A stretch of DNA of 64,000 nucleotides from Allodiplogaster sudhausi (GCA_945643635.1 CALZFC010000005.1:5961001-6025000); one strand, 5' to 3'. Positions 24,743 to 36,183 are shown, counted from the first letter of the stretch. Notes: generated from the sequence alone by a model not told the origin. Program-made: numbers and translations.

Positions 24743-26267
24743 CTCCTTCCTCTTCTACTTCTCTTAACTGTTAGCCAGTCCTCATTTAACTGCAGAAGTC
24801 TGGGGTGGTTCAGAGAGGCATCTCTCTACCTTCTCATCTGAGATTCACGAGGAAGATGTCGATATTCCTTCTTTCGCTCGACTTCGTTCACTCTCTCATA
24901 GACTTGTACGTTCTAGATATCTTTATTCTTTCACTCCCAGTACTTTTCTCTCCCCTCTTCTGGTCTCCTTCTGCTCCTTTCTTCTATTCCCAGCCAGGTA
25001 TTAGTTGTGGATATGAATGAACCAAGAATATGGAGTGTGAGATGTACTGAATCGGAAGAAAGCAATTTATTGAAAGAAAAATGGAAAGCTGGCGTGGGAA
25101 AGTTGTGGCAGTTGAGTGAGTCTCCATCTCTTCAAGGGAGAGAAAGTATAGCTTTTTACGATTCATTTCTTGAAGAATAGCTTTATGTCAGTTACCATGG
25201 ACAGATTAATATACCTTGACAAGACATGATTGCCTTGAGGGGGACTCAGCCATCCTCTTCTGCCGCCACTTCCACGACGTCCGTTGTCTTTGTCGACATC
25301 GAAGACATTATGTCCACGGCCCTCATCACCATCAATTCGATCCAGACTTTGACTTTTGAAGCGATTCTTTTCCTTTATCTTATTCACTTAGTATCTGCCA
25401 GTTTATATTGCTCTCTTGATCTCATCACTTATCTTCTTTCATTTTGTATGTATTGTCTTTCACCCGTTCAACGAGTTTGCATCGCATTTTGTCTTTCTGA
25501 ATTTAATAGACTGACTAGCATTGACTAGCATGTTTAAATACTCTTACAACACACTGTGTTATGCTATGTACGTATGAATCTTTTTTATGTCTTGTAGATG
25601 TTGTAAGTAAGTCGAAAATTTCTGATACGAAGGAGAATAGGAATTCTCCGGGATAACGTGTCACGCCCACAAGGGAATGAGTGCGAGGGAAGGGTGGGTC
25701 TAGGGGAAATGAAGGCGAGGAATGAGACAGAAGACACATAAGAAGTCAACTGGTTGGCAAGGATACAACTGCAGATGCTAGCCAACGACGGCCACTCCAG
25801 GAGATCTTCCACAGGAAATACCGTTCATTGCGAGGTCTGTTTATCTACAGTTATGTATGTACGCTGTGTGTCTTGTCAGTATTTGAATTCTCCGAAGCAA
25901 ATAAATGAATATGAAAGAGGAAGGAGCATAGGATATGTATAGGTGGAGGACTCTCCGTCTTCCCCTACAGCAGTTCTCTCTTCATCTTCTTCATCTTCCC
26001 TACCTTTCTCTCCTTCTCATAATTCCCAATCAGCCAAATCCTCACCAACCTCGAAGCAGTTCCCCTTTCACTCTTTTCCTGACCACTCATCGGATTCTCC
26101 TTTCTCTCCCCTCCGGCCGCTTAAACTGCAGCCGACCATTAGGCATATCCCGGTTAGCTATCTTCATACATTTCGTCATTAATTCTGTGAAGCAAATGCT
26201 ATTTCGCTTGTTCTGTCTCTCTCTATCTCTCTCACTCTATTTTTCTCTCTCTCTCTTTCTTTCAATC

Positions 26268-26328
<61 letters not shown>

Positions 26329-26853
26329 CTCTCTCTCTCAATATCTCTCCTCTATATACTTTGATACTGATTCCACTCTCGGTCCACTGAATACATGCAT
26401 CTTATGGTTATTTGTATGATTCCATTGACGCCCTGTGACACTTGCACATTCTCATATTCTCAATATCTTGCAATGGAAAAAAGGCGATTTACAGTCATGG
26501 ATTACTATAGTCTTTCACAAAGATGTCAATGGAAAGGCTTTGTTTACTATTTTGTGAGAGGCTTGCCGTATCCAATAGCAACCTCTGCTTCCTTGTTCAA
26601 TACTCCGGATCCTCATTTCATTCTTGTCAATCGCGTACGCAACTATCAACTAGTTCTTCCCGTTCAATTCAAGGAGTAATTGGCTTCAATCTGAATGTTC
26701 ATAGAACAAGGAATCCAAAACGGGTTTGCAGTGCAAAGTGGAAGGAGTAGTGTATATACTACTCCGTCCACTATAGCTAAGTAAAGTGCAACTGAAGCTT
26801 CATATTGACGAAGCTAGAGGACTCCTTCTCCTATTCAACATACATGTATATAG
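24743..26853. other. Downstream region, possible unidentified exons
   Basis: Between the doublecortin gene and the fold-back element I see no recognisable family. A Ser/Pro-rich plus-strand frame at about 25943-26155 (SPSSPTAVLS, SDSPFSPLRPLKLQPTIR) follows an acceptor-like TATAG and may be an exon. A minus-strand frame at about 25370-25230 (NRFKSQSLDRIDGDEGRGHN) is another candidate. CT arrays lie at 26215-26345. Confidence 0.45.
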
Positions 26854-27908
26854 GGGACCATGTCAGAATAGCAACGTCAATATAGCAACACGTTGTAAAA
26901 AGGACATTTCAACACCGTACTTCTGGCAATGGTACATTTGAGCAACGTAGCCTTATCGCAACGAAACGGCGGCCATTTGAGCAGCTAGTCAAACGAGCGC
27001 CAAGGAAATAGAGCAAAAGCGACACATGGCGACAAGAAAACGTTTTAGCAATGGGAAATGAGCAACGGGCTAGATACCACTTCTGGTATTGGAAGTGGTA
27101 TTGGGGGCCTCTGAAACCCAATACCACTTTCAACTGCGACAATTGAGCAACGACATTTGAGCAACGGGCTAAATCTTCGCCGGGGGGCCTATGAGACCCA
27201 ATGGGTCACAATTGGTCAATGCCTGCGACATTTGAGCAACGACATTTGAGCAACGGGTGAAATCTTCGTCCCTGGTATTGGGGGGCCTATGAGACCCAAT
27301 GGGTTCCACCTGCGACATTTGAGCAACGACATTTGAGCAACGACTTTTGAGCAACGGGCTAAATCTTCGTTGGGGGGCCTATGAGACCCAATGGGTCAAT
27401 GTCTGCGACATTTGAGCAACGACATTTGAGCAACAGGTGAAATCTTCGTCCCTGGTATTGGGGGGCCTATGAGACCCAATGGGTTCCACCTGCGACATTT
27501 GAGCAACGACTTTTGAGCAACGGGCGAAATCTTCTTCCCCGGTATTGGGGGGGGGGGGGCTGTGAGACACAATGAGTCAATGCCTGCAATGTCTGCGACA
27601 TTTGTGCAACGACATTTGAGCAACGGGCTAAATCTTCGTCCCTGCTATGGGGGGCCTATGAGACAGACTGGATCCAAACTAACAATATCTTTTTCTCTCG
27701 TATAATGGAGACACAATGGGTCCCGTTACCTGCATCTATGTATATACTTATACAATTGAGCAATGGAAAATCAATGTCAATATGGCTGTTATCCGAGAAA
27801 CTCATGCTCACAGTCGCGGATGTGTACTTAAAATGTAGCTCGCCATGATATTTGAAACGCTGACAATACTGCCAATGACATGACAATTAATTATTTTGAC
27901 CACTTCAA
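26854..27908 (+). repeat. Left arm of the fold-back element
   Basis: The arm is homologous, in inverted orientation, to 31872-32623. It is longer because its tandem repeat block (about 27120-27660) has more copies. Each unit of about 90-130 bp contains GACATTTGAGCAACG words, AATCTTCGTC and GGGGGGCCTATGAGACCCAA. The innermost part carries a near-unique segment found in both arms, up to the nested element. Confidence 0.85.
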
Positions 27909-28678
27909 CTACTGAAAATCGTATGTAACTTATCAGATCATTCTTGAGTGCTCGTAGCAAACTACAGGCCCTATTAATGTCGCTTAGGAACCCTCAATAA
28001 TTCCAAATACCTAATCAGGGTCCCAATTTTCGGTAATTTGGGTTATCTCTAATTCTAAAGTGACACATTTGCAGAAATTTGCATATTTCCACTCTTATTA
28101 TATTCGTGCGGAAATAAGAGATCCCTTCCGCACAGGGGTCACACCTGTCCAAAAGTTGCCATATAAAGTGTGAATCAGGTGAACGGGTGAATATCCCTAA
28201 CGGTATTTTCTAGTCCACTTTTAACAATCTACAACCGTTCGAAAACTACACTTTTAAAGTACACCACGTAGCAAATTTAGTATGGCTCGTGTATCACACG
28301 GGTCCTAAAAACGGTAACTTTCTTCTATGTCACAAAGAGGTGGTCCTGAGCGGAAAACTCATGACTTGTTGCGGCGGTGTAGTATCTCATATTTGGTGAA
28401 CTTAAAATCTTGCAAATTTTTATATGGGGTGTGACCCCTGTGCTTCCGATCAACGAAAAAAACCCGGAAAGAAGAGGAAAATTTCGTTTTCTTTACTTTT
28501 CATTTTCTCTATGATCATTACAGAGAGATTGTTATGTAGATGTTGAATATCTACATATTTTTGGGACCCTGATTAGGTATTTGGAATTATTGAGGGTTCC
28601 TAAGCGACATTAATAGGGCCTGTAGTTTGCTACGAGCACTCAAGAATGATCTGATAAGTTACATACGATTTTCAGTAG
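27909..28678. mobile_element. Nested 770-bp MITE in the left arm
   Basis: Sequence starting CTACTGAAAATCGTATG at 27909 returns as its reverse complement ending CATACGATTTTCAGTAG at 28678. The terminal inverted repeats extend about 115 bp. The right arm of the host element (about 31873-31900) has the same flanking sequence without this insert, so it jumped in after the host element had formed. The interior is AT-rich and has no coding signal. Superfamily unassigned. Confidence 0.8.
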
Positions 28679-29206
28679 CACAGCGTTCCGAACAGCAGCA
28701 TCGGTCCACTTTTGTGACCGTGAAATAGAAAAGCTTTAGCTACGGTATATTTCATTTGGGCATACTTTGTGACAGACAGTAGCTATGATTTCTGAACGGC
28801 CCTTTCTCTATAGCAACGGTGTTACATTTGGTCAGTTCTTTGGACATATTCTATTCTTATACAACCAAGCACGCCCAAGCTCTTCAACTTGGCGTTTAAG
28901 CATTTTTAATCACAACGTCAGCGTCAATTTAAACAGTTTCATTGTTTCTTTGATATCTTTCTTCTTAGCGTGCTGTCAGCAAGTGCACGAATACAGTTAA
29001 ACTGTTAAATATATAAAGTCGAGAAAAGGGATGGAGAAATTAAGAACATAAATCAAGAAAAAAAACATTAAAGATCCTTTAATCCGAGAAGGGGAAACAG
29101 GTTACAAGCATCAAAACATAAGAAATAGCAGTCCAAAATTAGATATTCAACTTTTATGCTTTATTCAACCAAAACATCGTGGCTTGATATCATCATCTAT
29201 TTATCT

Positions 29207-30250
29207 TCGGAACAGCAACTTTGAAGAAGCGCTGCTCAGAGAGAGGAGTCCGATGAGATGAGATTTGGCGGGAGATCGCAGGCGCAGTCGGCACGGTATT
29301 CTCACAACACGTCCGGCGGGTTCGCCACTCGTTCAAGACCCGGAGACGGCGGTGGTCAGAAAATGCGACACATCTAAATACAAATGAGGCTGTTTTCTAA
29401 TCCTCTTTCTCATCCAGATTCAGAAAGGGTTGAGAAAGAGGATTAGAATCTTCTAACCTGTTGAAATGTTAATAGTGTAGCGCAGCTTGGACAACTGCCA
29501 AGTGGAGAGGTCAGTATCATTCTCGATGAGAGGCGGCTGATGCTTGCGGTCGTCCTCCCTCCTCTGCATCCAGTCTGCTCCTCTCTTTCTCCATCTCTTC
29601 CTTTTTCTGTTTCTATTCGTCTTCCTTCCTCATACTCTCTTCTTCCTCTTCCCTTTTTTGCTGCCTTCTCTGCCGCGAGTCGTTCTTCCTCCCTCTGGAG
29701 TCGTCTGCAAAAGAGAATCCTCCCGAGTTTTATGCTGGCCAAAACATTTAGAAAGGATAGAAAAGGTCAGCACTTCACACCCCAGATTAGCCTGCTCCGA
29801 AAAGGCCTTACCTCTGTTTCTCCTCCCGAACCAGCTTAGCCTGCTACTCTTCCACTCGCCTTCTCTCTTCTTCTGCTTCCCTCTCCCGTCTCAGAGCCTC
29901 GGCATCACTGAACGAGAATAAGATTAGAAAGTCCAGAAAATGGAAAGATCTGACAGAATGCTGGCTAGAATAGTGTCGACCATCTCCACGCAGGAGCCGT
30001 ACTCAGCTGTCGCCTTTTCAAGGGGCCACTGGGTCATCTAGGAAAGAATGACATCATGAAGAGAAGCAGGAGCAGTTCGGCGTTCGCCTTCTGGAGTTGT
30101 TGGGCCCGCGCGAGAGCAGAGCCATTCTAGAAGAAAGGAGATCATGAGAGAGATCTGCGCGAAGCAACGGGGAATGGATAGCAAGTGAGAAACCTCGGGC
30201 GGAATCGCTGCCTGGCGATGAAGCCGCGCACGTAGCACTGAATGCGGTCC
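29207..30250 (-). pseudogene. Myosin VI-like fragment (IQ, coiled coil, tail) inside the element
   Basis: Reading the minus strand there is an IQ-type motif (RIQCYVRGFIARQRFRPR, about 30235-30185). Helical segments follow (ALARAQQLQKANAELL; LEKATAEYGSCVEMVDTIL). Next come Glu/Arg-rich coiled-coil pieces (about 29905-29800 and 29690-29630, QREEERLAAEKAAKKG). The last part is a tail resembling the myosin VI cargo-binding region (DLSTWQLSKLRYTINIS; RRLRVLNEWRTRR; EQRFFKVAVPK), with a stop at 29209-29207. The motor domain is absent. The coiled-coil exon near 29850 has an in-frame TAG between VEE and QAKLVREE. The similarity is strongest in the tail. The truncation and the stop argue for a non-functional captured fragment. 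Confidence 0.65.
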
Positions 30251-31600
30251 CGTGATGGCGCCTTAAGCATAAGCAGCATGCGTATTCCGCACTCGGAAAG
30301 AGTGACCGCCACCGATCCATTCTCGCTCGATTATTGATTCGAAGCTGTAATTAATAACCTTAATTAGGTACTTTAATTCAGATTCGTTCAAAAAGGGGTG
30401 TAGAAGTATATTCATGCGTACCCCAGAATGGTACGCGCATCCTGGTCGAGAATGAGCTGGGCGAGAGAGCAGACGGCGAGAGTATCGATGATGATTCCAC
30501 GAGAATGAGGAGCTAGCAGCGAGTTCAGAATGCTCTCGTCTTCCTTGCACCTCTATTGGCGGGAGCAATCAGAGGCTGGCCGCATCGCATTATGCAAGAC
30601 TAGAATAAATAATACAGTTCTTCTCCCTGGTAGAGAATCACCATAAACGCAACAACTCTCTCGCCGAATCAAATGTTGTTCATGATGTTCTATCTTTCAA
30701 ATAAGCAACAGACACACCTTGGTCGGATGGAGGTAATAGCTAAGTACGGTAAAGCGGAAGCCATCTCGGAACTAGCAGAAATGCGAAGATAGTCATCACC
30801 AATCATTTTCGGGACAATAACCATTTCGGGATACGAGGGGCAAATCTGTGAAATGGTCAGCTGCTATATTGCTGATATACTTTAGTTTGAGTGGAAGATA
30901 ACAGATAGAAATGTCCTTTGCCACGAACATTAAAGTTGTCACTGACGGAAAGATGCGGAAAGAGTTCGGAGCGAGCAAGGTCAGCGTAGCGAATTCTGCT
31001 TCCAAGTCGAAGACTGTCGAGCCATCGTCCAGCACCGTAAAAGGGACGCGATAGTAGAATGGATAATCGTGCTCAAAACTATCTGAACAGGACCCCAATT
31101 AACAGAATTTAGCACAGTTATTCATGATAAAATAAGTTCAAACATACACGTTCCAATAAAGAAAGGACACTGACGGAAAAAAACCGTAGAATATAAAAGA
31201 AAATAGCCCACTGAGGTTGGAGAACTTCTCGATGCTACGTGCAACAGAAAAGCAGTCACTTAGGTTGGCGATCTCGAAGACGATAATCATTAAGTTCTTG
31301 CACTTGAGTATAAGTAAACCACCTTTAGTGTTGTCCTGAATATTAAAAAAAACCATCAAAACATCACTTCCAAAATGATATTATTATTCCATTTGTCAGA
31401 CCTTTCCAATGGGTTCAGCAACAAGTCGATCGACCGCGCGATGCAGCAGCCAGAACTCCGCGCAAGTGGAGCGACTCTCTCAAAGCGCACAAGGAACATA
31501 GTGAACACACAAAAAGGTCAAAATCTGCGTAATATTTTCTGGACCGAACCTTTCGGTCTGAGAAGTCGCCTGCTCGCGATGGTGACTGCTTGAGATGAAT
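30251..31600 (-). pseudogene. MTMR9-like fragment, catalytic region missing, frameshifted
   Basis: MTMR9 is a catalytically inactive myotubularin-related protein. Minus-strand exons match it in order. The PH-GRAM part is at about 31470-31410 (AEFWLLHRAVDRLV), 31330-31210 (GLLILKCKNLMIIVFEI) and 31080-30940 (YPFYYRVPFTVLDDGSTVFD). Then comes ICPSYPEMVIVPKMIGDD with FRDGFRFTVLSYYLHP (about 30845-30722); these two halves are in different frames, as if one T were lost from TTTCCGAG. RCKEDESILN (about 30555) is followed directly by SLAQLILDQDARTILG and later FESIIEREWIGGGHSF, ending in a stop near 30259. About 100 residues of the phosphatase-like core between those two motifs are missing. It then runs straight into the myosin VI-like fragment. 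Confidence 0.75.
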
Positions 31601-31871
31601 TGGCGCGGCTAGTGTCGCATCTTGGAAATGAAAACTAAAAAAAGATTAAACTAAAAGAATTACCAATGTAACACCCGGCGACAAAAAAAGAAATAAAAAG
31701 AACGCGCAGCCGCGTCTCCTAAAAACAACGCGATCGTATGCTAGGAAACGTAGGAAACCACATCTAATTCACGGTCAAAAACCATAAATCCCATCCGTAG
31801 ATTAGTCAAAACCACGAATCTGTCCGTAAATTAGTTTTTCATCAGAAGCCGCTCAAACTAGGGGGGACAAA

Positions 31872-32623
31872 ACGCTGTGCAGTAGTTGAAGTGGTCAAAA
31901 TAATTATTATGGATTGTCATGTCATTGGCAGTATTGTCAGCGTTTCAAATATCATGGCGAGCTACATTTTAAGTACACATCCGCGACTGTGAGCATGAGT
32001 TTCTCGGATAACAGCCATATTGACATTGATTTTCCATTGCTCAATTGTATAAGTATAGATGCAGGTAACGGGACCCATTGTGTCTCCATTATACGAGAGA
32101 AAAAGATATTGCCAGTTTGGATCCAGTGGGTCTCATAGGCCCCCCCCATACCAGGGACGAAGATTTAGCCCGTTTCTCAAATGTCTTTGCTCAAATGTCG
32201 CAGGTGGAACCCATTTAGTCTCATAGGCCCCCCAATACCAGGGGCGAAGATTTCGCCCGTTGCTCAAATGTCGTTGCTCAAATGTCGTAGGTGGAACCCA
32301 TTGGGTCTCATTGGCCCCCCAACGAAGATTTAGCCCGTTGCTCAAAAGTCGTTGCTCAAATGTCGTTGCTCAATTGTCGCAGGTGAAAGTGGTATTGGGT
32401 TTCAGAGGCCCCCAATACCACTTCCAATACCAGAAGTGGTATCTAGCCCGTTGCTCATTTCCCATTGCTAAAAGTGTTCTATGATTGCTCGAATGTCGCT
32501 TTTGCTCTATTTCCATGGCGATCTTTTGACTAGCTGCTCAAATGGACGACGTTTCGTTGCGATTAGGCTACGTTGCTCAAATGTTCCATTTCTCAAATGT
32601 CGTTGCTATTCTGACATGGTCCC
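31872..32623 (-). repeat. Right arm of the fold-back element
   Basis: This is the inverted counterpart of the left arm, shorter by a few tandem units. It contains the same GACATTTGAGCAACG-type words, read here as CGTTGCTCAAATGTC, and a (GGGGCCTATGAGACCCA)-type segment. It keeps the empty site for the nested MITE near 31880. Confidence 0.85.
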
Positions 32624-32740
32624 GTATATAGAGATCAATTTCAAGGATGCAGTTGTGACATGCTGAAGTGTAACGGAATCTGAATGAATGAGAGGGACAA
32701 ATGTTCATAATTACCATGACAGAAGAGACTTCTTGAGGCG

Positions 32741-32935
32741 ATGACACGCCGTCGGGGCTCTTCGTGTGACCAGACAGAGAGAGGGCAGTCTGACTCTACC
32801 ACTCGGCTGGCCCCTGCTCATTCCTCCCAAGACCAGGCCCCTCCTCGCAGGAGGCGGGTCTCTATTGACGACGACTATGAGACAACTGCACAATTTGTTG
32901 AGAAGATCAGACAGGAACTCATCCGACAACTGTAA
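32741..32935 (+). CDS. Small basic ORF, 64 aa, hypothetical
   Basis: The ORF begins MTRRRGSSCDQTERGQ, is Arg/Ser/Asp-rich and ends in an amphipathic segment (YETTAQFVEKIRQELIRQL). No family is recognised. It lies 110 bp outside the fold-back element and is followed by a consensus AATAAA at 33036-33041, which supports a transcript end. It could also be the last exon of a gene whose 5' part was displaced by the element. Confidence 0.35.
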   Translation: MTRRRGSSCDQTERGQSDSTTRLAPAHSSQDQAPPRRRRVSIDDDYETTAQFVEKIRQELIRQL

Positions 32936-33035
32936 ACTTGTCATTCTTTTGCAGTTATTTTAATTTTTTTTGTTTGCAATTTGTTGCTTCTCTTGAAAAG
33001 CTGAAAAAATTGGTCTTCCAAAACATTTTCTTTTG

Positions 33036-33041
33036 AATAAA
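33036..33041 (+). terminator. Polyadenylation signal AATAAA
   Basis: A canonical AATAAA lies 100 bp downstream of the small ORF's stop and about 480 bp upstream of CCT2. Location fits transcript cleavage near 33060. No other evidence. Confidence 0.4.
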
Positions 33042-33522
33042 CATAGCCTCAATAGCGAAAGCTCAATGAAGTATATCCCTCTGATTCATACTCAGCATTC
33101 TTCGTGTGAACCTTCCCGGTGGAACCTGTTATGAATTTCTATCCCAGCATTTTAGCGATATGTATAATGTTTCACTCTGTGAAATTCGTGATAAAACTGG
33201 CAGTACATACTCAAAGTTCGTAAATAAAGCATGAATTCTACATGAATTTTCGATTTAACTGTCACATCGAAATATGGCGACTTTTTCGGGAGTAATAAAA
33301 TAAAACAAGATACATTGAAAAATCATTTTTGGTGAAAACGATTGTGCACTCCTTACTACACTGGTGTATAATGCCATTAAAACGCCTAGTGTACATCACA
33401 ACTTACCAGACTAGAACTTTCACACTTTTCGTAGAATTGCTCTGTTTGAATATTCAACTCTCCGTGAATGATATTTCATTTATTTCCTTGTGTGATGTAT
33501 ATAATTTTGTATTGCAGGAACC

Positions 33523-36088
33523 ATGCTGCCCGTGCAGATTCTTAAGGAGAATGCTCAAGAGGAAAGGGGGGAAAGTGCTCGGCTTTCTTCATTTGTTGGA
33601 GCGATTGCCATCGGCGACTTGGTCAAGTCAACACTTGGCCCCAAGGGAATGGTCAGTGTTAAAGCGATTGTAATGCATTCAATTTTTCAAACAGCCTCTC
33701 CCGTTCCTCTTTTATTTCGCAGTTCGTGAAACTGTTCGATGTCTTATGAGTCTTATGGGAGATAGTTACAGGATAAGATTCTGATCAGCGGTTCTGGAGA
33801 TCATCAAAGCATAAAGGTTACCAATGATGGTGCGACTATCCTGAAGTCAATTGGAGTGGACAACCCAGCGGCCAAGGTCCTCGTCGGTTAGTCGTTTCAA
33901 ATATTTCTTATGTAGTTTGCCAAACGGTCCTACAAATATGTCGTTAGGATGGGAAGACGTCATAGAGCAGATCAAGGGTCAAACTGGTTTTTTAGATGTG
34001 TCGATGGCACAAGATAACGAAGTTGGCGATGGAACGACATCTGTGACTGTTTTGGCCTCTGAGCTGCTGAAGGAGGCGGAGAAACTGATCGCCCTTCGAA
34101 TCCACCCGCAGACCATCATCTCCGGATACCGCAAGGCACTGAAGATTGCTGCGGATGCTCTCCGTGCGTCGTCTGCTGAATCCGGGTTTGTCCCTTCATC
34201 CGAATCTTCTCTTCTCGTTCTCTTTTTGCTTCATTTCGATTCCTTCTCTCTCTCTTTGATGTATTTAGTGATAATCTACGTGATGATCTCCTAAAGATTG
34301 CACGGACTACTCTGGGGTCTAAGATTGTCTCTCAGCACAACGAACACTTCTCTCAGTTGGCTGTGGATGCTGTTCTCAGACTCAAGGTTCTCTCTCCGGA
34401 ACTTCCTTCAAACCAACATTATCTCAACACTATTTTTTAGGGTTCTGGAAATCTGGAGGCGATTCAAATGATTAAGAAGCTTGGCGGGTCAATGAACGAC
34501 TCCTACTTAGATGACGGCAAGTTCCATTTTCATTTTATACTTTTCATCCCTCCATAAAACTAGTATTTTCTTAAGGCTTTCTGCTGGAGAAGCTGCCTGG
34601 AATGTACCAGCCACGCAGAGTGGAGAAGGCCAAGATTCTCATTGCGAACACTCCCATGGACACCGACAAGGTCAAGGTCTTCGGATCTCGGGTGCGGGTG
34701 GATTCTGTAGCGAAGGTCGCGGAGATGGAAGCGGCAGAGAAGCTCAAGATGAAAGAGAAGGTCGCTTCTTCCAAACTTATTCCATCGATGGTCTTAGCGA
34801 GATATGACTGATTAAAATAGATGAGGTTTAGGTGGACAAGATCTTGTCCCACAAGATGAACGTTTTCATTAACCGCCAGCTCATCTACAACTACCCAGAG
34901 CAACTCTTTGCTGATGCCAAAGTCATGGCCATTGAACACGCCGACTTCGAGGGAATCGAGAGACTCGCCCTCGTCCTGGGTAGGCTGAGCCTTCTCTAGT
35001 TGCCATGGTAGAAGTCATTTCTTGCAGGGGGCGAGATCGTCTCCACTTTTGACACTCCCGAAGCCGTCAAATTTGGAACTTGCGATTTGATCGAGGAAGT
35101 TATGATCGGAGAAGATCGTCTTCTCCGTTTCAGCGGAGTCCCGCTTGGTTTCTTTTTCTTCTTCACAGTCTTCTTATGACAATTAATTACATTCCACGCA
35201 TTTCCTTATCCTGTTTAAATTTACAGGCGAGGCTTGTTCCATTGTTCTCCGCGGCGCAACTCAGCAGATTCTAGATGAGGTATTTGCATTATGCAATTGT
35301 ATTCATCTTTCGTTTCTGGCATTGCCTCCATGACTCTATCTCTCTCCCCCCCCCCTCTCTCTCTTTCTATAATTGCAGGCGGAGCGCTCTCTGCATGATG
35401 CTCTGTGTGTGTTGTCTACCCATGTCAAGGAGGCTAGGACGGTGCCGGGAGCGGGTGCATCTGAGGTTCTGATGAGCAACGCAGTGATCGTCGAAAGTCA
35501 GAAGGTTCCTCTCTTTCCTATCACATTTCTCCTTACGAATTGCTGGGAAATGGGTGGCACCGTAGTCGTATTGGCATGTGATGAGATGGCCGATCTTGCA
35601 GGTGGCGGGGAAGGAGGCCTTGGCCGCCGCTGCCTTCGGAAATGCGCTCGCTGCTCTCCCCACTGTCATCTGTGATAATGCTGGACTGGATGGGGCAGAT
35701 CTCGTCACCCGTCTTAGGGCTGAGCATGCTAATGGCAACCATCGCATGGGCATAGGTATTCTCTGTCTCTCCCTCTCGCTCTCTCTCTCTCCCTCTCGCT
35801 CTGTCTCTCCCTCTCGCTCTGTCTCTCCCTCTCGCTCTGTCTCTCCCTCTCGCTCTGTCTCTCCCTCTCGCTCTCGTTCTCTCTCTCTCTCTCTCGCTCA
35901 ATGTCACTCTCTCAGATGTGAACAACGGCTGTCTGGGGGACGCATTCTCTCTCGGAGTGGTGGAGTCCTTCCAAGTGAAGATGTGCATGCTGGCTTCTGC
36001 AGCCGAGGCGGCCGAGCAGATCATCCGCGTGGATGCCATCATCAAGAGCGCCCCGCGACCTCGCGCACCCGACCGCCGTCCCTGCTAG
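33523..36088 (+). CDS. CCT2: CCT2, TCP-1 ring complex subunit beta
   Basis: This is the beta subunit of the cytosolic group II chaperonin CCT/TRiC, which folds actin, tubulin and other substrates with ATP. Twelve exons close in frame: 33523-33651, 33772-33886, 33996-34185, 34269-34386, 34441-34516, 34576-34760, 34832-34979, 35028-35147, 35227-35279, 35379-35504, 35602-35755 and 35916-36088. They give 528 residues, the usual family length. Hallmarks are [33 protein letters not shown], the catalytic DGTTS segment ([18 protein letters not shown]), [12 protein letters not shown] and [20 protein letters not shown], ending PDRRPC. Intron 5 has a GC donor (GACG|GCAAGT). An acceptor-like TTGCAG just before the ATG suggests an upstream 5' UTR exon. 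The gene is convergent with GILT. Confidence 0.98.
35759..35912 (+). repeat. CT-rich minisatellite in CCT2 intron 11
   Basis: About six tandem copies of an 18-bp unit TCTCTCCCTCTCGCTCTG, then plain CT, directly leading into the acceptor CTCTCTCAG at 35915. The array lies on the sense strand and forms an extended polypyrimidine tract. Confidence 0.9.
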
Positions 36089-36146
36089 GCTTTCTCTCTT
36101 TCTCTACCCCCTCTATTATCTCTCTCTCTTTCTCTACCCCGTCTAT

Positions 36147-36183
<37 letters not shown>

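Larger units (their letters stand above)
26854..32623. mobile_element. Fold-back element with 8-bp TSD carrying host gene fragments
   Basis: The left terminus GGGACCATGTCAGAATAGCAACG at 26854 is repeated in inverted orientation ending at 32623. Both ends are bordered by the same 8-bp direct repeat, GTATATAG (26846-26853 and 32624-32631). This supports one insertion of 5770 bp rather than two unrelated repeats. An 8-bp target duplication is typical of hAT and P-type transposases, but none is encoded here. The long arms flank about 3.2 kb of unique DNA. That DNA holds a broken MTMR9-like gene joined head to tail to a broken myosin VI-like gene, both on the minus strand. A smaller element is nested in the left arm. 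The layout matches a non-autonomous element that has captured gene fragments (transduplication). Confidence 0.8.

Noticed and set aside
27120..27660. Open minus-strand frames with repeated SHRPPNTRDEDF-type peptides
   Set aside because: They follow the tandem units of the fold-back arm and shift frame between units, so they are repeat artefacts rather than a repeat protein.
30038..30238. Separate small protein rich in Arg/Leu on the minus strand
   Set aside because: The alternative frame carries an IQ motif and links to myosin VI-like sequence, so this frame is a shadow.
33329..33673. ORF starting upstream of CCT2
   Set aside because: It runs from intron or 5' UTR into CCT2 exon 1 in the wrong frame and has no known domain.
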